Below are positions 50,700 to 59,575 of a stretch of DNA of 64,000 bases, piece after piece. Source of the stretch: Pandoraea pneumonica (GTDB taxonomy: Bacteria; Pseudomonadota; Gammaproteobacteria; Burkholderiales; Burkholderiaceae); assembly GCF_902459645.1 (NCBI RefSeq), contig NZ_CABPSK010000002.1, forward strand, positions 1,178,001-1,242,000, written 5' to 3'. Numbering within the stretch: position 1 is the first letter of the stretch; the number at the start of each line of letters is the position of its first letter. The notes below the pieces were generated by a model. It was not told where the DNA came from, ran no database searches, and saw only the letters and a list, made by a program, of their open reading frames with translations. The position numbers and the translations under genes are program-made.

Positions 50700-51581
50700 A
50701 TGACTGAGCCCTTCGATATCGTGACGCGCGTGGCAGAACGTAGCGACGCCCTGAGTCAAGCCGAGCGCAAAGTGGCGCAGGTCGTGCTCGAGGACGTGGC
50801 GGGGGCGGCGGCGTCATCGATCAACGTGCTCGCGGACCGCGCCGGTGTGAGCGAGGCCAGCGTCACGCGCTTTGCGAAGGCGATGGGCTGTCGCGACGTG
50901 CGCGATCTCAAGCTGCGTCTAGCGCAAGCCGCCGTGGTGGGGCAACGCTTCTTCGGTGCGAATGCCGCCAACGCGCAAGACGGCTCCGGCGAGACGATCG
51001 ACCGTATTGCCGACGATATTCAGACAACGCTACAGGTGCACCGCGCGCTCATCAAGCCGGATACCGTGCGGCGTGCGGCCGGACGCCTCGCCTCGGCGCG
51101 CATGATCTACGCGTTCGGCATGGGCGGCGGCTCGTCGCTGATGGCCGACGAGGCCCGTTACCGGCTGGTGCGTCTGGGCCGCCCGGTGGCGAGCTATCAG
51201 GACGCCGTGCTCGCGCGCATGGTGGCGGGCACGCTCAACCGTGAGGACGTGGTCCTCGCGTTCTCCGTGAGTGGTCACACGCCCGAGTTGCTCTCGGCGT
51301 GCGAGATCGCCCGCGAGTACGGTGCGCAGCTGATCGCGGTCACGGCGACCGGCTCGCCGCTGGCGGCGCTTGCCGACGAAGTGCTGCCGATTCGTGCGCT
51401 GGAAACCGATTTCATTTTTAAACCGTCGTCGTCGCGCTACGCGATGCTGCTGGCCATGGATGTGCTCGCCACGGAATTGGCGTTGCTGGCCAAGCCGCAG
51501 AGTCAGGCGCTGCTGCGACGGATCAAGTACGTGCTCGACACGCATCGGGGCGGCGGCGATCGCCAGCCTCTGGGAGATTGA
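50700..51581 (+). CDS. RpiR/MurR-family regulator (HTH plus SIS domain)
   Basis: 293 residues: HTH_6 at about 8-85 (LSQAERKVAQVVLEDVAGAAASSINVLADRAGVSEASVTRFAKAMGCRDVRDLKLRLAQ) and a SIS fold at about 125-265 (RMIYAFGMGGGSSLMADEARYRLVRLGRPVASYQD, ALAFSVSGHTPELLSACEIA). SIS domains of this family bind phosphosugars, but in D-amino-acid gene clusters of Proteobacteria RpiR proteins regulate the amidohydrolase operon. The TGA stop is separated by one base from the start of the next gene. Confidence 0.9.
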   Translation: MTEPFDIVTRVAERSDALSQAERKVAQVVLEDVAGAAASSINVLADRAGVSEASVTRFAKAMGCRDVRDLKLRLAQAAVVGQRFFGANAANAQDGSGETIDRIADDIQTTLQVHRALIKPDTVRRAAGRLASARMIYAFGMGGGSSLMADEARYRLVRLGRPVASYQDAVLARMVAGTLNREDVVLAFSVSGHTPELLSACEIAREYGAQLIAVTATGSPLAALADEVLPIRALETDFIFKPSSSRYAMLLAMDVLATELALLAKPQSQALLRRIKYVLDTHRGGGDRQPLGD

Positions 51582-51582
51582 T

Positions 51583-53076
51583 ATGACGGATACCCCTGCA
51601 AACCCGGTCGTCGTGGACACGATCATTGCCAATGTGTGCGTGGCGGACGGCTCCGGCGCGCCGATGTCCGACGCACGTTTCGACGTTGCGCTGCACGACG
51701 GGCGCATTCACACCATCGCCCCAGCTGGCACGCTCGCCAGTTGGCAGACAACACAGCGCATCGACGGCGCGGGGCAGGTGCTTAGCCCCGGCTTCATCGA
51801 CGTGCACACGCATGACGACACGAACGTCGTCCGGGCGCCGGAAATGACGCCGAAACTCTCGCAAGGGGTGACGACCGTAGTCGTCGGCAATTGCGGGATC
51901 AGCGCGTCGCCGGTATCGCTCAAAGGCGATCCGCCCGATCCGATGAATCTGCTCGGCGAGGCCGATGCGTTCCAGTACCCGACGTTCGCCGCTTACGTCG
52001 AGGCGCTCGAAAAGGCACAACCCGCCATTAACGTGGCGGCGCTGATCGGCCACACGGCGCTGCGCAGCAATCACATGGACCGGCTCGATCGCGCGGCCAC
52101 CGACGCCGAAATCGAAGGCATGCGCGCGCAGCTTCGCGAGGCCCTCGATCATGGGGCGTTGGGGCTGTCGACCGGTCTCGCCTACGCGAACGCCAACGCA
52201 GCGCCGACGGAAGAAGTCCTCGCGCTCGCGGAGCCGCTGGCGGAGGCAGGGGGGCTGTACGCAACACACCTGCGCACGGAATTCGCCGAGATTCTCGAAG
52301 CGCTCGACGAGGCGTTTCGCATCGGCCGTCATGCACGCGTGCCGGTCGTCGTCTCGCATTTGAAGTGCGCTGGTGTCGATAACTGGGGCCGCAGCGCTGA
52401 GATTCTCGACGCGCTGGACAAGGCGCAACGTTTTCAGCCGGTGGGCTGCGACTGCTACCCGTACACGGCCAGTTCCAGCACGCTCGATCTCAAGCAAGTG
52501 ACCGACGATTTCGACATTCTCGTGACCTGGTCGCAGCCGCATCCCGCGCAAGGCGGCAAGCTGCTCGCGACGATTGCCGAAGAATGGGGTGTCGATCTGA
52601 TGGAAGCGGCCAAGCGGCTGCAACCGGCGGGTGCCGTCTATCACTGCATGGAAGAAGACGACGTGCGCCGCATTCTGCGTCACCCGGCCACGGTCGTGGG
52701 TTCGGACGGTTTGCCGAACGACCCGCTGCCGCATCCGCGCCTTTGGGGCGCATTCCCTCGCGTGCTTGGCCGCTACAGCCGCGAGCAACAGTTGTTCCCG
52801 CTGGCCGAGGCCGTGCACAAGATGACCGGTTTGTCGGCAGAGCGTTTTGGGCTGACACAACGCGGTTTCGTGCGCGAAGGATATTGGGCGGATCTGGTGC
52901 TGTTCGATCCGGCAACGGTGGCCGATGCGGCCACGTTTACCGACCCGATGCAGCCCGCGTTCGGTATTGCGGCGGTGTGGGTAAATGGCGTGTTGTCGTG
53001 GCAAGACCGCGCCCCCACGTCGGCGGCGCGCTCGGGCCGCTTCGTGCGGCGCGGTACGCCGCAACCGGTTTTGTAA
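51583..53076 (+). CDS. N-acyl-D-amino-acid deacylase (amidohydrolase family)
   Basis: 497 residues. Metal motif IDVHTHDDTNV at about 67-77 and NCGIS with its conserved Cys at about 102-106 as in D-aminoacylases, HLRTEFAEILEALDEAFRIG, VSHLKCAG, and C-terminal GSDGLPNDPLPHPRLWG (metal Asp) and amidohydrolase end QRGFVREGYWADLVLFDP. Hydrolyses N-acyl-D-amino acids to D-amino acid and carboxylate. GGGAGA precedes the ATG at 51583. Lies one base after the RpiR gene and 35 bp before ridA, so it feeds D-amino acids to the divergent deaminase. Confidence 0.88.
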   Translation: MTDTPANPVVVDTIIANVCVADGSGAPMSDARFDVALHDGRIHTIAPAGTLASWQTTQRIDGAGQVLSPGFIDVHTHDDTNVVRAPEMTPKLSQGVTTVVVGNCGISASPVSLKGDPPDPMNLLGEADAFQYPTFAAYVEALEKAQPAINVAALIGHTALRSNHMDRLDRAATDAEIEGMRAQLREALDHGALGLSTGLAYANANAAPTEEVLALAEPLAEAGGLYATHLRTEFAEILEALDEAFRIGRHARVPVVVSHLKCAGVDNWGRSAEILDALDKAQRFQPVGCDCYPYTASSSTLDLKQVTDDFDILVTWSQPHPAQGGKLLATIAEEWGVDLMEAAKRLQPAGAVYHCMEEDDVRRILRHPATVVGSDGLPNDPLPHPRLWGAFPRVLGRYSREQQLFPLAEAVHKMTGLSAERFGLTQRGFVREGYWADLVLFDPATVADAATFTDPMQPAFGIAAVWVNGVLSWQDRAPTSAARSGRFVRRGTPQPVL

Positions 53077-53111
53077 TGACAGTTCAGGCAGTTTTGTCGA
53101 AAGGAGTGACG

Positions 53112-53504
53112 ATGAGCATCAAACGATATGGCGTAGAAGGCGGGCAGGGCACGGGCGGCCAGCGCATGCCCTTTGCACGGGCTACCGAAGCCGACGGTTT
53201 CCTGTTCGTCTCGGGACAGACCCCGATGAAAGACGGCGAAGTGATCGACGGCGGCATCGTCGCGCAGTCGCATCAGGCGATTCAGAACATGATCGCGATT
53301 CTCACGGAAGCCGGTTACGGCACCGAACACGTGATGCGCATCGGCGTGTGGCTGGACGACCCGCGCGATTTCGCCTCGTTCAACAAGGTCTTCAAGGAAT
53401 ACTTCGGCGATCATCCGCCGGCACGCGCTTGCGTGGTGTCGAGCATGGTCATCGACTGCAAGGTCGAAGTGGACTGCGTGGCGTATAAGAAACCTGCCGC
53501 CTGA
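53112..53504 (+). CDS. RidA family reactive imine deaminase
   Basis: 130 residues (usual length about 128). Features: RMPFARATEADGFLFVSGQTPMKDGEV, IQNMIAILTEAGYGTEHVMRIGVWLDDPRDFASFNKVF, and PPARACVVSSMVIDCKVEVDCVAYK with the conserved Arg and Glu of the active site. RidA hydrolyses 2-aminoacrylate and other enamines produced by PLP dehydratases such as the deaminase encoded in this cluster. AAGGAG precedes the ATG. Last gene before a strong terminator. Confidence 0.9.
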   Translation: MSIKRYGVEGGQGTGGQRMPFARATEADGFLFVSGQTPMKDGEVIDGGIVAQSHQAIQNMIAILTEAGYGTEHVMRIGVWLDDPRDFASFNKVFKEYFGDHPPARACVVSSMVIDCKVEVDCVAYKKPAA

Positions 53505-53529
53505 CGAGCACCGCAATACGCGTAAAAAG

Positions 53530-53554
53530 GCCGACCACTGTGTCGGCTTTTTTT
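53530..53554 (+). terminator. rho-independent terminator after ridA
   Basis: GCCGAC-CACTGT-GTCGGC followed by seven T residues, preceded by an A-run, is a textbook intrinsic terminator closing the rpiR-deacylase-ridA operon. The remaining 53555-53701 holds no gene I can support. Confidence 0.93.
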
Positions 53555-53701
53555 ATTGCCCCATTGCGCCAAGCGTTCGCCGCGTACCGGCGAGCGCGGA
53601 CACGTCAGTGTCGGTTCCGCAAAGTCTGCGGTCCAGCTTCGATGGAAATGGCAATTCTCGCGATGCAAGATGGCGCCTTCCATTCAACAAGGAGGCGGCC
53701 T

Positions 53702-54187
53702 GTGAGGACAGAGTCGATGGCAATGGGGACGGTGCCGTGCGTTACCGTCTTGTCATTGCGTAATGGCGCGGGTGGGGGCGGTGACGAGTTGTTCAATATC
53801 GAAGGGCTACCGTCGCCGGATGAGATGCGTTCGCACAATCGCGCAGGCCGGCGCGCGAGCAGCGGGTGCAATCGTTCGGCTTGGGTCGACGGATGGGCCG
53901 CGGTCGCGCTCACCACGTTCGGTTTGACAAGCTTGGCGGGAGCCGTCTACATCACGGCTTTCGGCGATACCTTCGATGAGAAAACAACGAACGCGACCAC
54001 CAACGAGCATCTTCGCTACATCGTGGGCGGGACGGTGGCCGGGGTGTCGGCGATTCTGATTGCGGTTGGATTGAAGCATGCCTGCCGATGCGTGCGAGCT
54101 CGACGTGGGGAGCCGACCGGGATGCCGGAGTGGCCAACACCTCACATCCCCCCTGTTCTGAGGAGCGCGACTAATGACTGCATCTAA
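53702..54187 (+). CDS. hypothetical membrane protein upstream of SycD-like chaperone
   Basis: 161 residues from the GTG at 53702, chosen because AAGGAGG sits six bases before it; upstream ATGs have no such site. Two hydrophobic segments (AAVALTTFGLTSLAGAVYITAF at about 66-87 and YIVGGTVAGVSAILIAVGL at about 105-123) flank a short polar loop, with hydrophilic ends. Its last 14 bases overlap the next gene, indicating translational coupling. The size and two-helix layout recall small translocator or membrane-effector proteins, but no family is recognised. Confidence 0.72.
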   Translation: MRTESMAMGTVPCVTVLSLRNGAGGGGDELFNIEGLPSPDEMRSHNRAGRRASSGCNRSAWVDGWAAVALTTFGLTSLAGAVYITAFGDTFDEKTTNATTNEHLRYIVGGTVAGVSAILIAVGLKHACRCVRARRGEPTGMPEWPTPHIPPVLRSATNDCI

Positions 54188-54695
54188 CTTCGAGGGCCTG
54201 GTCGGGCCGACTTCGACAAGCATCGCCAGCCAGATCGAGATCGCGCTGGAGACGATACGCGATGGGGAATCGCCACTGGCGGACCTGCCACTTCCCAAGC
54301 CCGGCGAGTGGGATGCCGCGCAGTGCGACGCGGTGTATCGATCCGGTTACGACGCATTCGAGCGTGGCGATTTCGCACACGCGATCGAGTGCTTTGCGCC
54401 GCTGCTCGCGTCTTGCCCGCGCGACCCGGATTACACCGCCGCCCTTGGGCAGGCGTTGTGCCGCGCGGGGAAAGCCGAGATCGCATTACCGCTGTTCATC
54501 GCGGCCGCAATGATTGACGAGACGGCACCCGAGCCGATGTATCGCGTGGGGGAGTGCTTGCTCAGACTCAGTCGCTGGGAGCCGGCGATCCGCGCGTTGA
54601 AGGAAACCCTCGTGCGTTGCGACGGGCGGCCGCAGCATGCACAGGTCGCCAATAAGACGCGGAAACATCTGACAACGATGGGTTGTTCCGTTTGA
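54174..54695 (+). CDS. TPR protein resembling SycD/LcrH type III secretion chaperones
   Basis: 173 residues. Three TPR-like helix pairs span about 55-165: AVYRSGYDAFERGDFAHAIECFAPLLASCPRDPDYTAALGQALCRAGKAEIALPLFIAAAMIDETAPEPMYRVGECLLRLSRWEPAIRALKETL, with the class II chaperone spacing including a P-x-A-E-C-L-like segment (PMYRVGECLL). GAGGAG precedes the ATG. No secretion apparatus genes lie nearby, so this may be a remote partner of a T3SS elsewhere or a repurposed TPR protein. Confidence 0.72.
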   Translation: MTASNFEGLVGPTSTSIASQIEIALETIRDGESPLADLPLPKPGEWDAAQCDAVYRSGYDAFERGDFAHAIECFAPLLASCPRDPDYTAALGQALCRAGKAEIALPLFIAAAMIDETAPEPMYRVGECLLRLSRWEPAIRALKETLVRCDGRPQHAQVANKTRKHLTTMGCSV

Positions 54696-54721
54696 GCGAT
54701 GCCGCCATCGCCCGCCGAAAA

Positions 54722-55549
54722 TTACTGGCGGGCGGTGCGCGCGTTGTCGGGCATCGGCAACGTGAAGTTGGTGCGGAACGGGTTGATGTCTAACCCGCCG
54801 CGCCGCGTATAGCGTGCGTACACGGCCAATTGGCTCGGTTTGCACTGACGCATGATGTCCATAAAGATGCCCTCGACGCACTGTTCGTGAAAGCCGGTGT
54901 GGCGGCGATACGAGATCACGTATTTGAGCAAGCCTTCCTGATCGATCGGCGCACCGATGTATCGGATCTGCAAGCTGCCCCAGTCGGGTTGTCCGGTCAC
55001 CGGGCAATTCGATTTGAGCAGGTTCGAGACCAGCGTTTCTTCCACATGCGGCTCGCCCTGGGCGGCTTTGAGCAGGGTCGCATCGGGCGCATAGATATCG
55101 GTGTCGATGTCGAGGCGGTCGACGAGCAGGCCGTCGAGTTCATCGAGCTCGAGCTTGCCGAAGCCGCCCGGTTCGACCAGTTTCACTTGCACCGATACGC
55201 CCGCCGCTTCCGACAGATCTTGCTGGATCAGTGCGCGTGCCGCGTCGGCGTTCGCCAATTTGGTTTGCGCGAACGAACCCAGATAAAGCTTGAACGACTT
55301 CGACTCGATGATGTTCGGCGAGTCGGCCGGCACGATGGCCGTGAGCAGCGCGATCTGCGGCTTGCCTTTCTCGTTGAGCCACGAGAGTTCGTAGCCGTTC
55401 CAGATGTCGGCGCCGAAGAAGGGCAGGGTGTCCGGCACACCGATGGCCGCGCGCGCGGGGGCACGGGCGATCGGAAACAGCAGGGACGGGTCGTACTGCT
55501 CGGTGTAGGCAACTTCTTTGCCCAGCGGAGATTGGTCAGGCGTTGTCAT
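54722..55549 (-). CDS. queF: NADPH-dependent 7-cyano-7-deazaguanine reductase, long form
   Basis: 275 residues, the fused two-domain (YqcD-type) QueF. The catalytic Cys lies in [18 protein letters not shown] at about 183-200, the conserved Glu in the [13 protein letters not shown] segment, and the QueF signature ESKSFKLYL with SKS at about 83. It reduces preQ0 to preQ1 for queuosine tRNA modification. The start at 55549 is five codons inside the longest frame and gives the usual N-terminus. It overlaps the 3' end of the upstream nucleotidase gene by 14 bp, implying coupled translation. The gap 54696-54721 separates it from the convergent TPR gene. Confidence 0.93.
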   Translation of the reverse strand: MTTPDQSPLGKEVAYTEQYDPSLLFPIARAPARAAIGVPDTLPFFGADIWNGYELSWLNEKGKPQIALLTAIVPADSPNIIESKSFKLYLGSFAQTKLANADAARALIQQDLSEAAGVSVQVKLVEPGGFGKLELDELDGLLVDRLDIDTDIYAPDATLLKAAQGEPHVEETLVSNLLKSNCPVTGQPDWGSLQIRYIGAPIDQEGLLKYVISYRRHTGFHEQCVEGIFMDIMRQCKPSQLAVYARYTRRGGLDINPFRTNFTLPMPDNARTARQ

Positions 55550-56459
55550 GATTTGCGATGCCACTGATGACGTGACCGGTCGGGGTGACCCGCGCGGCCG
55601 ACTCGCAGTGGCGTGTCTGATCGTCGAAAAAGAAATCGGGCTCGAACTCGCGCAGGAATGCGCCCTTGTCCAACCCGCCCAGAAACATGGCCTCGTCGAT
55701 GTCGATTTTCCAATCCATCAACGTGCGAATGGCGCGCTCGTGCGCCGGGGCCGAGCGCGCCGTCACGAGTGCCGTGCGAATCTTCACCGGCACTTCTTGT
55801 CCGGCGAGCGCTTGCAAGCGGTGCAGTGCCAGTAGTAGCGGCTTGAACGGACCCGGCGGCAGCGGCGTGGCGGCGCGCTCGGTTTCGTGCTGCTGAAACG
55901 CATCGAGCCCGTTGCGCTGGAAAACGCGCTCGGCCTCGTCGGAGAAGAGCACCGCGTCGCCATCGAATGCAATGCGAATCTCGTCAGGATGCAGTTCCGC
56001 TTTTTTGGCGGAGTCGGGGTACACGCGCGCCGCCGGGAAACCCGCCGTCAGCGCGCTGCGCACGTCGTTCTCGTTGGCCGAGAGGAAGAGGTGCGCGCCC
56101 AGTGCGTTGAGATACCCGAACGGATCGCGCCCGCGCGTGAACACGCCGCGCTCGATCTTCAACTCGACTTGCTTGGCCGAGCGGAAGACGCGCAGACCGC
56201 TCACGGGATCGTTGCGCGAGAGCACCACGACTTCTACGCGATGCTCGTCGCCCCGGTTGAACGCGAGCAGCTTCTGCACCAGCGGGAAGGCCACGCCGAC
56301 ACGCGCCGGGACGTCGAGCCTGTCGAGCTGGTACTGCATGTACGACTGGTCGTCGCCGCTCGCCACGCCGGTCTCATAGACGCGGTTCTCCTCCTCGAAG
56401 TCGAACAGCGCGCGCGAAGAGATCGCAACGACGAGCTTGTTTTCGAGCGTGATCGGCAT
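55536..56459 (-). CDS. cytosolic 5'-nucleotidase I-type protein
   Basis: 307 residues. NT5C1-type features: [20 protein letters not shown] at the start, [46 protein letters not shown], and [19 protein letters not shown] with the DGD motif for metal and phosphate binding, then [19 protein letters not shown]. Predicted to dephosphorylate nucleoside 5'-monophosphates. Its 14-bp overlap with queF suggests a link with deazapurine or nucleotide salvage, though this is inference. Confidence 0.87.
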   Translation of the reverse strand: MPITLENKLVVAISSRALFDFEEENRVYETGVASGDDQSYMQYQLDRLDVPARVGVAFPLVQKLLAFNRGDEHRVEVVVLSRNDPVSGLRVFRSAKQVELKIERGVFTRGRDPFGYLNALGAHLFLSANENDVRSALTAGFPAARVYPDSAKKAELHPDEIRIAFDGDAVLFSDEAERVFQRNGLDAFQQHETERAATPLPPGPFKPLLLALHRLQALAGQEVPVKIRTALVTARSAPAHERAIRTLMDWKIDIDEAMFLGGLDKGAFLREFEPDFFFDDQTRHCESAARVTPTGHVISGIANHDNA

Positions 56460-56522
56460 GGCGGCGGACGGTTTCCTGTCGGTTTTCGTTGGTGATTTTC
56501 GTTTGCGGTATGAGGCGGCGGC

Positions 56523-58052
56523 TTACCCAAGGAACAGCTTGTACACGGGGTTGTCGCTTTCGTCCCAGTAAGGATAGCCGAGCGTGGCGAGGAAGTCGCG
56601 GAACGCCCCCTTGTCTTCGTCCGGCACCTGCATGCCCACGAGGATGTTGCTGTAGTCCGCCCCCTGATTCCGGTAATGGAACAGGCTGATGTTCCAGTTC
56701 GGGCTCATGGCCGACAGGAACTTCATCAACGCGCCCGGACGCTCGGGGAATTCAAAGCGGTACAGCACTTCATGGCTGGCCAGCGCAGAACGGCCGCCGA
56801 CCATGTACCGGATGTGCTGCTTCGAGAGTTCGTCGTTGGACAAGTCGAGCGTCGGGAAGCCATGACGCTCGAAACCCGCCTTGATGCGTGCCCCTTCGTC
56901 GCGGTTGTGCATCTGAATACCCACGAAGATGTGGGCGCTGGACGCTTCGCTAATTCGGTAGTTGAACTCGGTCACATTGCGGCTGCCCACCACTTCGGTG
57001 AAACGCTTGAAGCTGCCGCGTGCCTCGGGAATGGTCACGGCGAACACGGCTTCGCGCGCTTCACCGACTTCGGCGCGCTCGGCGACGAAGCGCAGGCGGT
57101 CGAAGTTCATATTGGCGCCGGAGGTGATCGCGACCAGCGTCTCGGCTTTGAGTTTTTCGCGCTCGGCGTAGAGCTTGGCACCGGCGACGGACAGCGCGCC
57201 CGACGGTTCGAGCACGCTGCGGGTGTCCTGAAACACGTCTTTGATGGCCGCGCAGAGCTGGTCGGTGTCGACGCGCACGACTTCATCGAGATACTTCTGG
57301 CACAGGCGGAAGGTTTCCGCGCCGACGTACTTCACGGCGGTACCGTCGGCGAAGAGGCCCACGTCGTTGAGCAGCACGCGCTCGCCTGCGTGGATCGACT
57401 GCGCCATGGCGTCCGAGTCGACCGATTGCACGCCGATCACTTTGATATCGGGGCGCACGGCTTTGACATAGGCGGCCACGCCAGCGGCCAGCCCGCCGCC
57501 GCCGATCGGCACGAAGATGGCATGCAGCGGGCCTTGGTGCTGGCGCAGAATTTCCATGCCGATGGTGCCCTGACCGGCGATGACTTCGGGGTCGTCGAAC
57601 GGCGGCACGAAGGTCAGGCCGCGTTCTTCCTGCAAGGTCATGGCGTGTGCGTAGGCGTCGCTGTACGAGTCGCCCGCGAGCACGACTTCGACGGCACGTC
57701 CGCCGTGGGTGCGTACGGCGTCGATCTTCACTTGCGGCGTGGTCACGGGCATGACGATGACGGCTTTGCAGCCCAGACGCGCCGCAGAATACGCCACGCC
57801 TTGCGCGTGGTTACCGGCCGAGGCGGTCAGCACGCCGCGCTCGCGCTCGGCCTCGCTCAGGCTCGCCATCTTGTTGTACGCGCCCCGAATCTTGAAGGAG
57901 AACACCGATTGGTTGTCTTCGCGCTTCAAGTAAATTCGATTGTGCAGCCGCATGGAGAGCGTGCGCGCCAATTCGAGTTCGCTTTCCTTGGCGACGTCGT
58001 AGACTTTTGCGGTGAGGATCTTCTTCAGATATTCGGGAGCTGCGTCGGACAT
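56523..58052 (-). CDS. ilvA: threonine ammonia-lyase, biosynthetic
   Basis: 509 residues, the usual IlvA length. PLP Lys in NQSVFSFKIRGAYNKMA at about 43-59, phosphate loop GGGGLAAGVAAYVKA at about 181, and two C-terminal regulatory ACT-like repeats (VGIQMHNRDEGARIKAGFERHGF and LYRFEFPERPGALMKFLSAMSPNWNISLFHYRNQGADYSNILVGMQV), so it is the allosteric anabolic form inhibited by isoleucine. It makes 2-oxobutanoate from threonine. It also generates reactive enamines that RidA proteins clear. Stands alone. Confidence 0.95.
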   Translation of the reverse strand: MSDAAPEYLKKILTAKVYDVAKESELELARTLSMRLHNRIYLKREDNQSVFSFKIRGAYNKMASLSEAERERGVLTASAGNHAQGVAYSAARLGCKAVIVMPVTTPQVKIDAVRTHGGRAVEVVLAGDSYSDAYAHAMTLQEERGLTFVPPFDDPEVIAGQGTIGMEILRQHQGPLHAIFVPIGGGGLAAGVAAYVKAVRPDIKVIGVQSVDSDAMAQSIHAGERVLLNDVGLFADGTAVKYVGAETFRLCQKYLDEVVRVDTDQLCAAIKDVFQDTRSVLEPSGALSVAGAKLYAEREKLKAETLVAITSGANMNFDRLRFVAERAEVGEAREAVFAVTIPEARGSFKRFTEVVGSRNVTEFNYRISEASSAHIFVGIQMHNRDEGARIKAGFERHGFPTLDLSNDELSKQHIRYMVGGRSALASHEVLYRFEFPERPGALMKFLSAMSPNWNISLFHYRNQGADYSNILVGMQVPDEDKGAFRDFLATLGYPYWDESDNPVYKLFLG

Positions 58053-58172
58053 GATTTAAGGCTTCTTCAGGTTAGGCACATCAGGAACAAAAGGACAATG
58101 ATAGACCAGCCCTTCCGCCGGGGCGGTCGCGCTTGGTCTCTCGGGAAAAAACGGGAAAGGGGAGTGCGCGCC

Positions 58173-58799
58173 CTAGCGAAGGTCGTCTGGGGTGTCGATG
58201 TCGCGCACGATTCCGGCGTCGTCGACATCGACGATCGTAATGTGCTCGCTAATCAACAACTCGCGCGCGCCGGTGTCGCCATCGAGGGCGGCCAGGCGTG
58301 AGGTATAAGCGGAACCGAAGGCGACCGGATGGCCGCGCTGTCCCTGATAACTCGGGGCGACGATCGCCTCGGGCGAGGTGAGCCCGTTAGCGATAGCGCG
58401 AATGGTATGCGGATTGATGTACGGCATGTCGGCCAGGGCGACCAGCCAGCCATCGAGGTCTTCGAGCCCGGGCGGCGGCGCTTCGTCGGTACCCGAGCGG
58501 ATACCGGCAGCGAGTGTCGCGCCCATGCCGCGCTTGGTGGCGTGGCTCATGACGACTTCGCAACCCGCCTGCAACAGCACGTTCTCCAACTCGGCCGAGT
58601 CCGGTCGCACTACCGCGATCACGCGCGGCAATACCGCCAGCAGCGCATGGGCGCTGGCGAGGGCAACGGGTCGGTTCAAGGGATCGCCGGGCAGCGGCGC
58701 GAGCAGCTTGTTCCGGCGCCCTGCCGCATCGAAGCGGGTACCGAGTCCGCCTGCCAGTAAAATGGCCACGGGCGGCGTCGAAGGTCGGGTCATGGGCAT
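58173..58799 (-). CDS. molybdenum-cofactor nucleotidyltransferase (MocA/MobA-like)
   Basis: 208 residues. Sugar-nucleotidyltransferase fold starting VAILLAGGLGTRFDAAGRRNKLL (G-rich nucleotide loop with Lys), GWLVALADMPYI (metal-binding Asp pair), and YQGQRGHPVAFGSAYTSRLAALDGDTGARELL typical of MocA, which adds CMP to molybdopterin for xanthine-dehydrogenase-type enzymes. A molybdenum hydroxylase operon (iorA-iorB) lies about 0.8 kb away on the same strand, which supports this function. Start may be the ATG at 58799 or two codons later. Confidence 0.85.
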   Translation of the reverse strand: MPMTRPSTPPVAILLAGGLGTRFDAAGRRNKLLAPLPGDPLNRPVALASAHALLAVLPRVIAVVRPDSAELENVLLQAGCEVVMSHATKRGMGATLAAGIRSGTDEAPPPGLEDLDGWLVALADMPYINPHTIRAIANGLTSPEAIVAPSYQGQRGHPVAFGSAYTSRLAALDGDTGARELLISEHITIVDVDDAGIVRDIDTPDDLR

Positions 58800-58932
58800 G
58801 CATTATGCGCCAGACTTTTTGTTTACGCCAAACGCGGGCACGCACGCAGGCCCCGCCCGTTGTACGACAGACACCGACCGGACGGTCGGTTTTCTTTGGT
58901 TTCGTTTTGTTTTTCGCTATCGCCGGAGTTGC

Positions 58933-59550
58933 ATGGAGTCGTTCATTTCGTGGCTGCTGGGAGCACTTGCGCTACCCGGCGTCGGCCTGCCCGCCGTCTT
59001 TCTGATCGCGTTTTTGTCGGCGACTTTGCTGCCGATGGGCTCGGAGCCCGCGCTGTTCGGCTATGTGGCGTTGAATCCGCACATGTTCTGGCCCGCGATC
59101 ATCGTCGCGAGCATCGGCAATACCGCCGGGGGCATGGTCGACTGGTGGATGGGGTTTGCCGCGCGGCGCGGCTATGTGCGGATCAAGGCGCGTCGGCGGG
59201 CGCATGCGCGTGCCGCGGCCGTGGCGGGTGCTGGGGCGGCGGGCGTCGAGGCCATGGTCGATCCCGGCGCTACCAAGCAAGCGGGCAACAAGGCCCCGAT
59301 GAACGAGCGATATCACCGCTGGATGCGCCGATTCGGGCCGCCGCTGCTCCTGCTCTCGTGGCTGCCTGTGGTCGGTGACCCGCTTTGCACGCTTGCCGGA
59401 TGGCTCCGGCTTTCATGGCGCGAATGCCTCGTCTACATCGCCATCGGCAAGACGCTGCGGTACCTCTTCATCACCTACCTGATGCTTCGGGTGCCCGAAT
59501 CGTTCTGGCAGGGGATCTTCGCGCCGTTCAAACATTTGCTGATCGGTTGA
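58933..59550 (+). CDS. DedA/VTT-family (YqaA-type) membrane protein
   Basis: 205 residues from the ATG at 58933 (CCGGAG upstream). N-terminal helix pair (GVGLPAVFLIAFLSATLLPMGSEPALFGYVALNP), then ASIGNTAGGMVDWWMGFAARRG with the VTT domain glycine motif, an Ala/Gly-rich cytoplasmic insertion (about 98-118) and RRFGPPLLLLSWLPVVGDPLCTLAGWLRLSW, the conserved re-entrant Arg/Pro region. DedA homologues are linked to lipid translocation, envelope integrity and cationic peptide tolerance. It lies convergent with the mocA-like gene and the hydroxylase. Confidence 0.87.
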   Translation: MESFISWLLGALALPGVGLPAVFLIAFLSATLLPMGSEPALFGYVALNPHMFWPAIIVASIGNTAGGMVDWWMGFAARRGYVRIKARRRAHARAAAVAGAGAAGVEAMVDPGATKQAGNKAPMNERYHRWMRRFGPPLLLLSWLPVVGDPLCTLAGWLRLSWRECLVYIAIGKTLRYLFITYLMLRVPESFWQGIFAPFKHLLIG

Positions 59551-59575
59551 CGGCGCGAAGGTGGTTATGTCGTCG

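Noticed and set aside
56676-58301. Plus-strand frame of 541 codons opposite ilvA
   Set aside because: Fully antisense to ilvA, whose motifs are complete. The frame has no recognisable domain.
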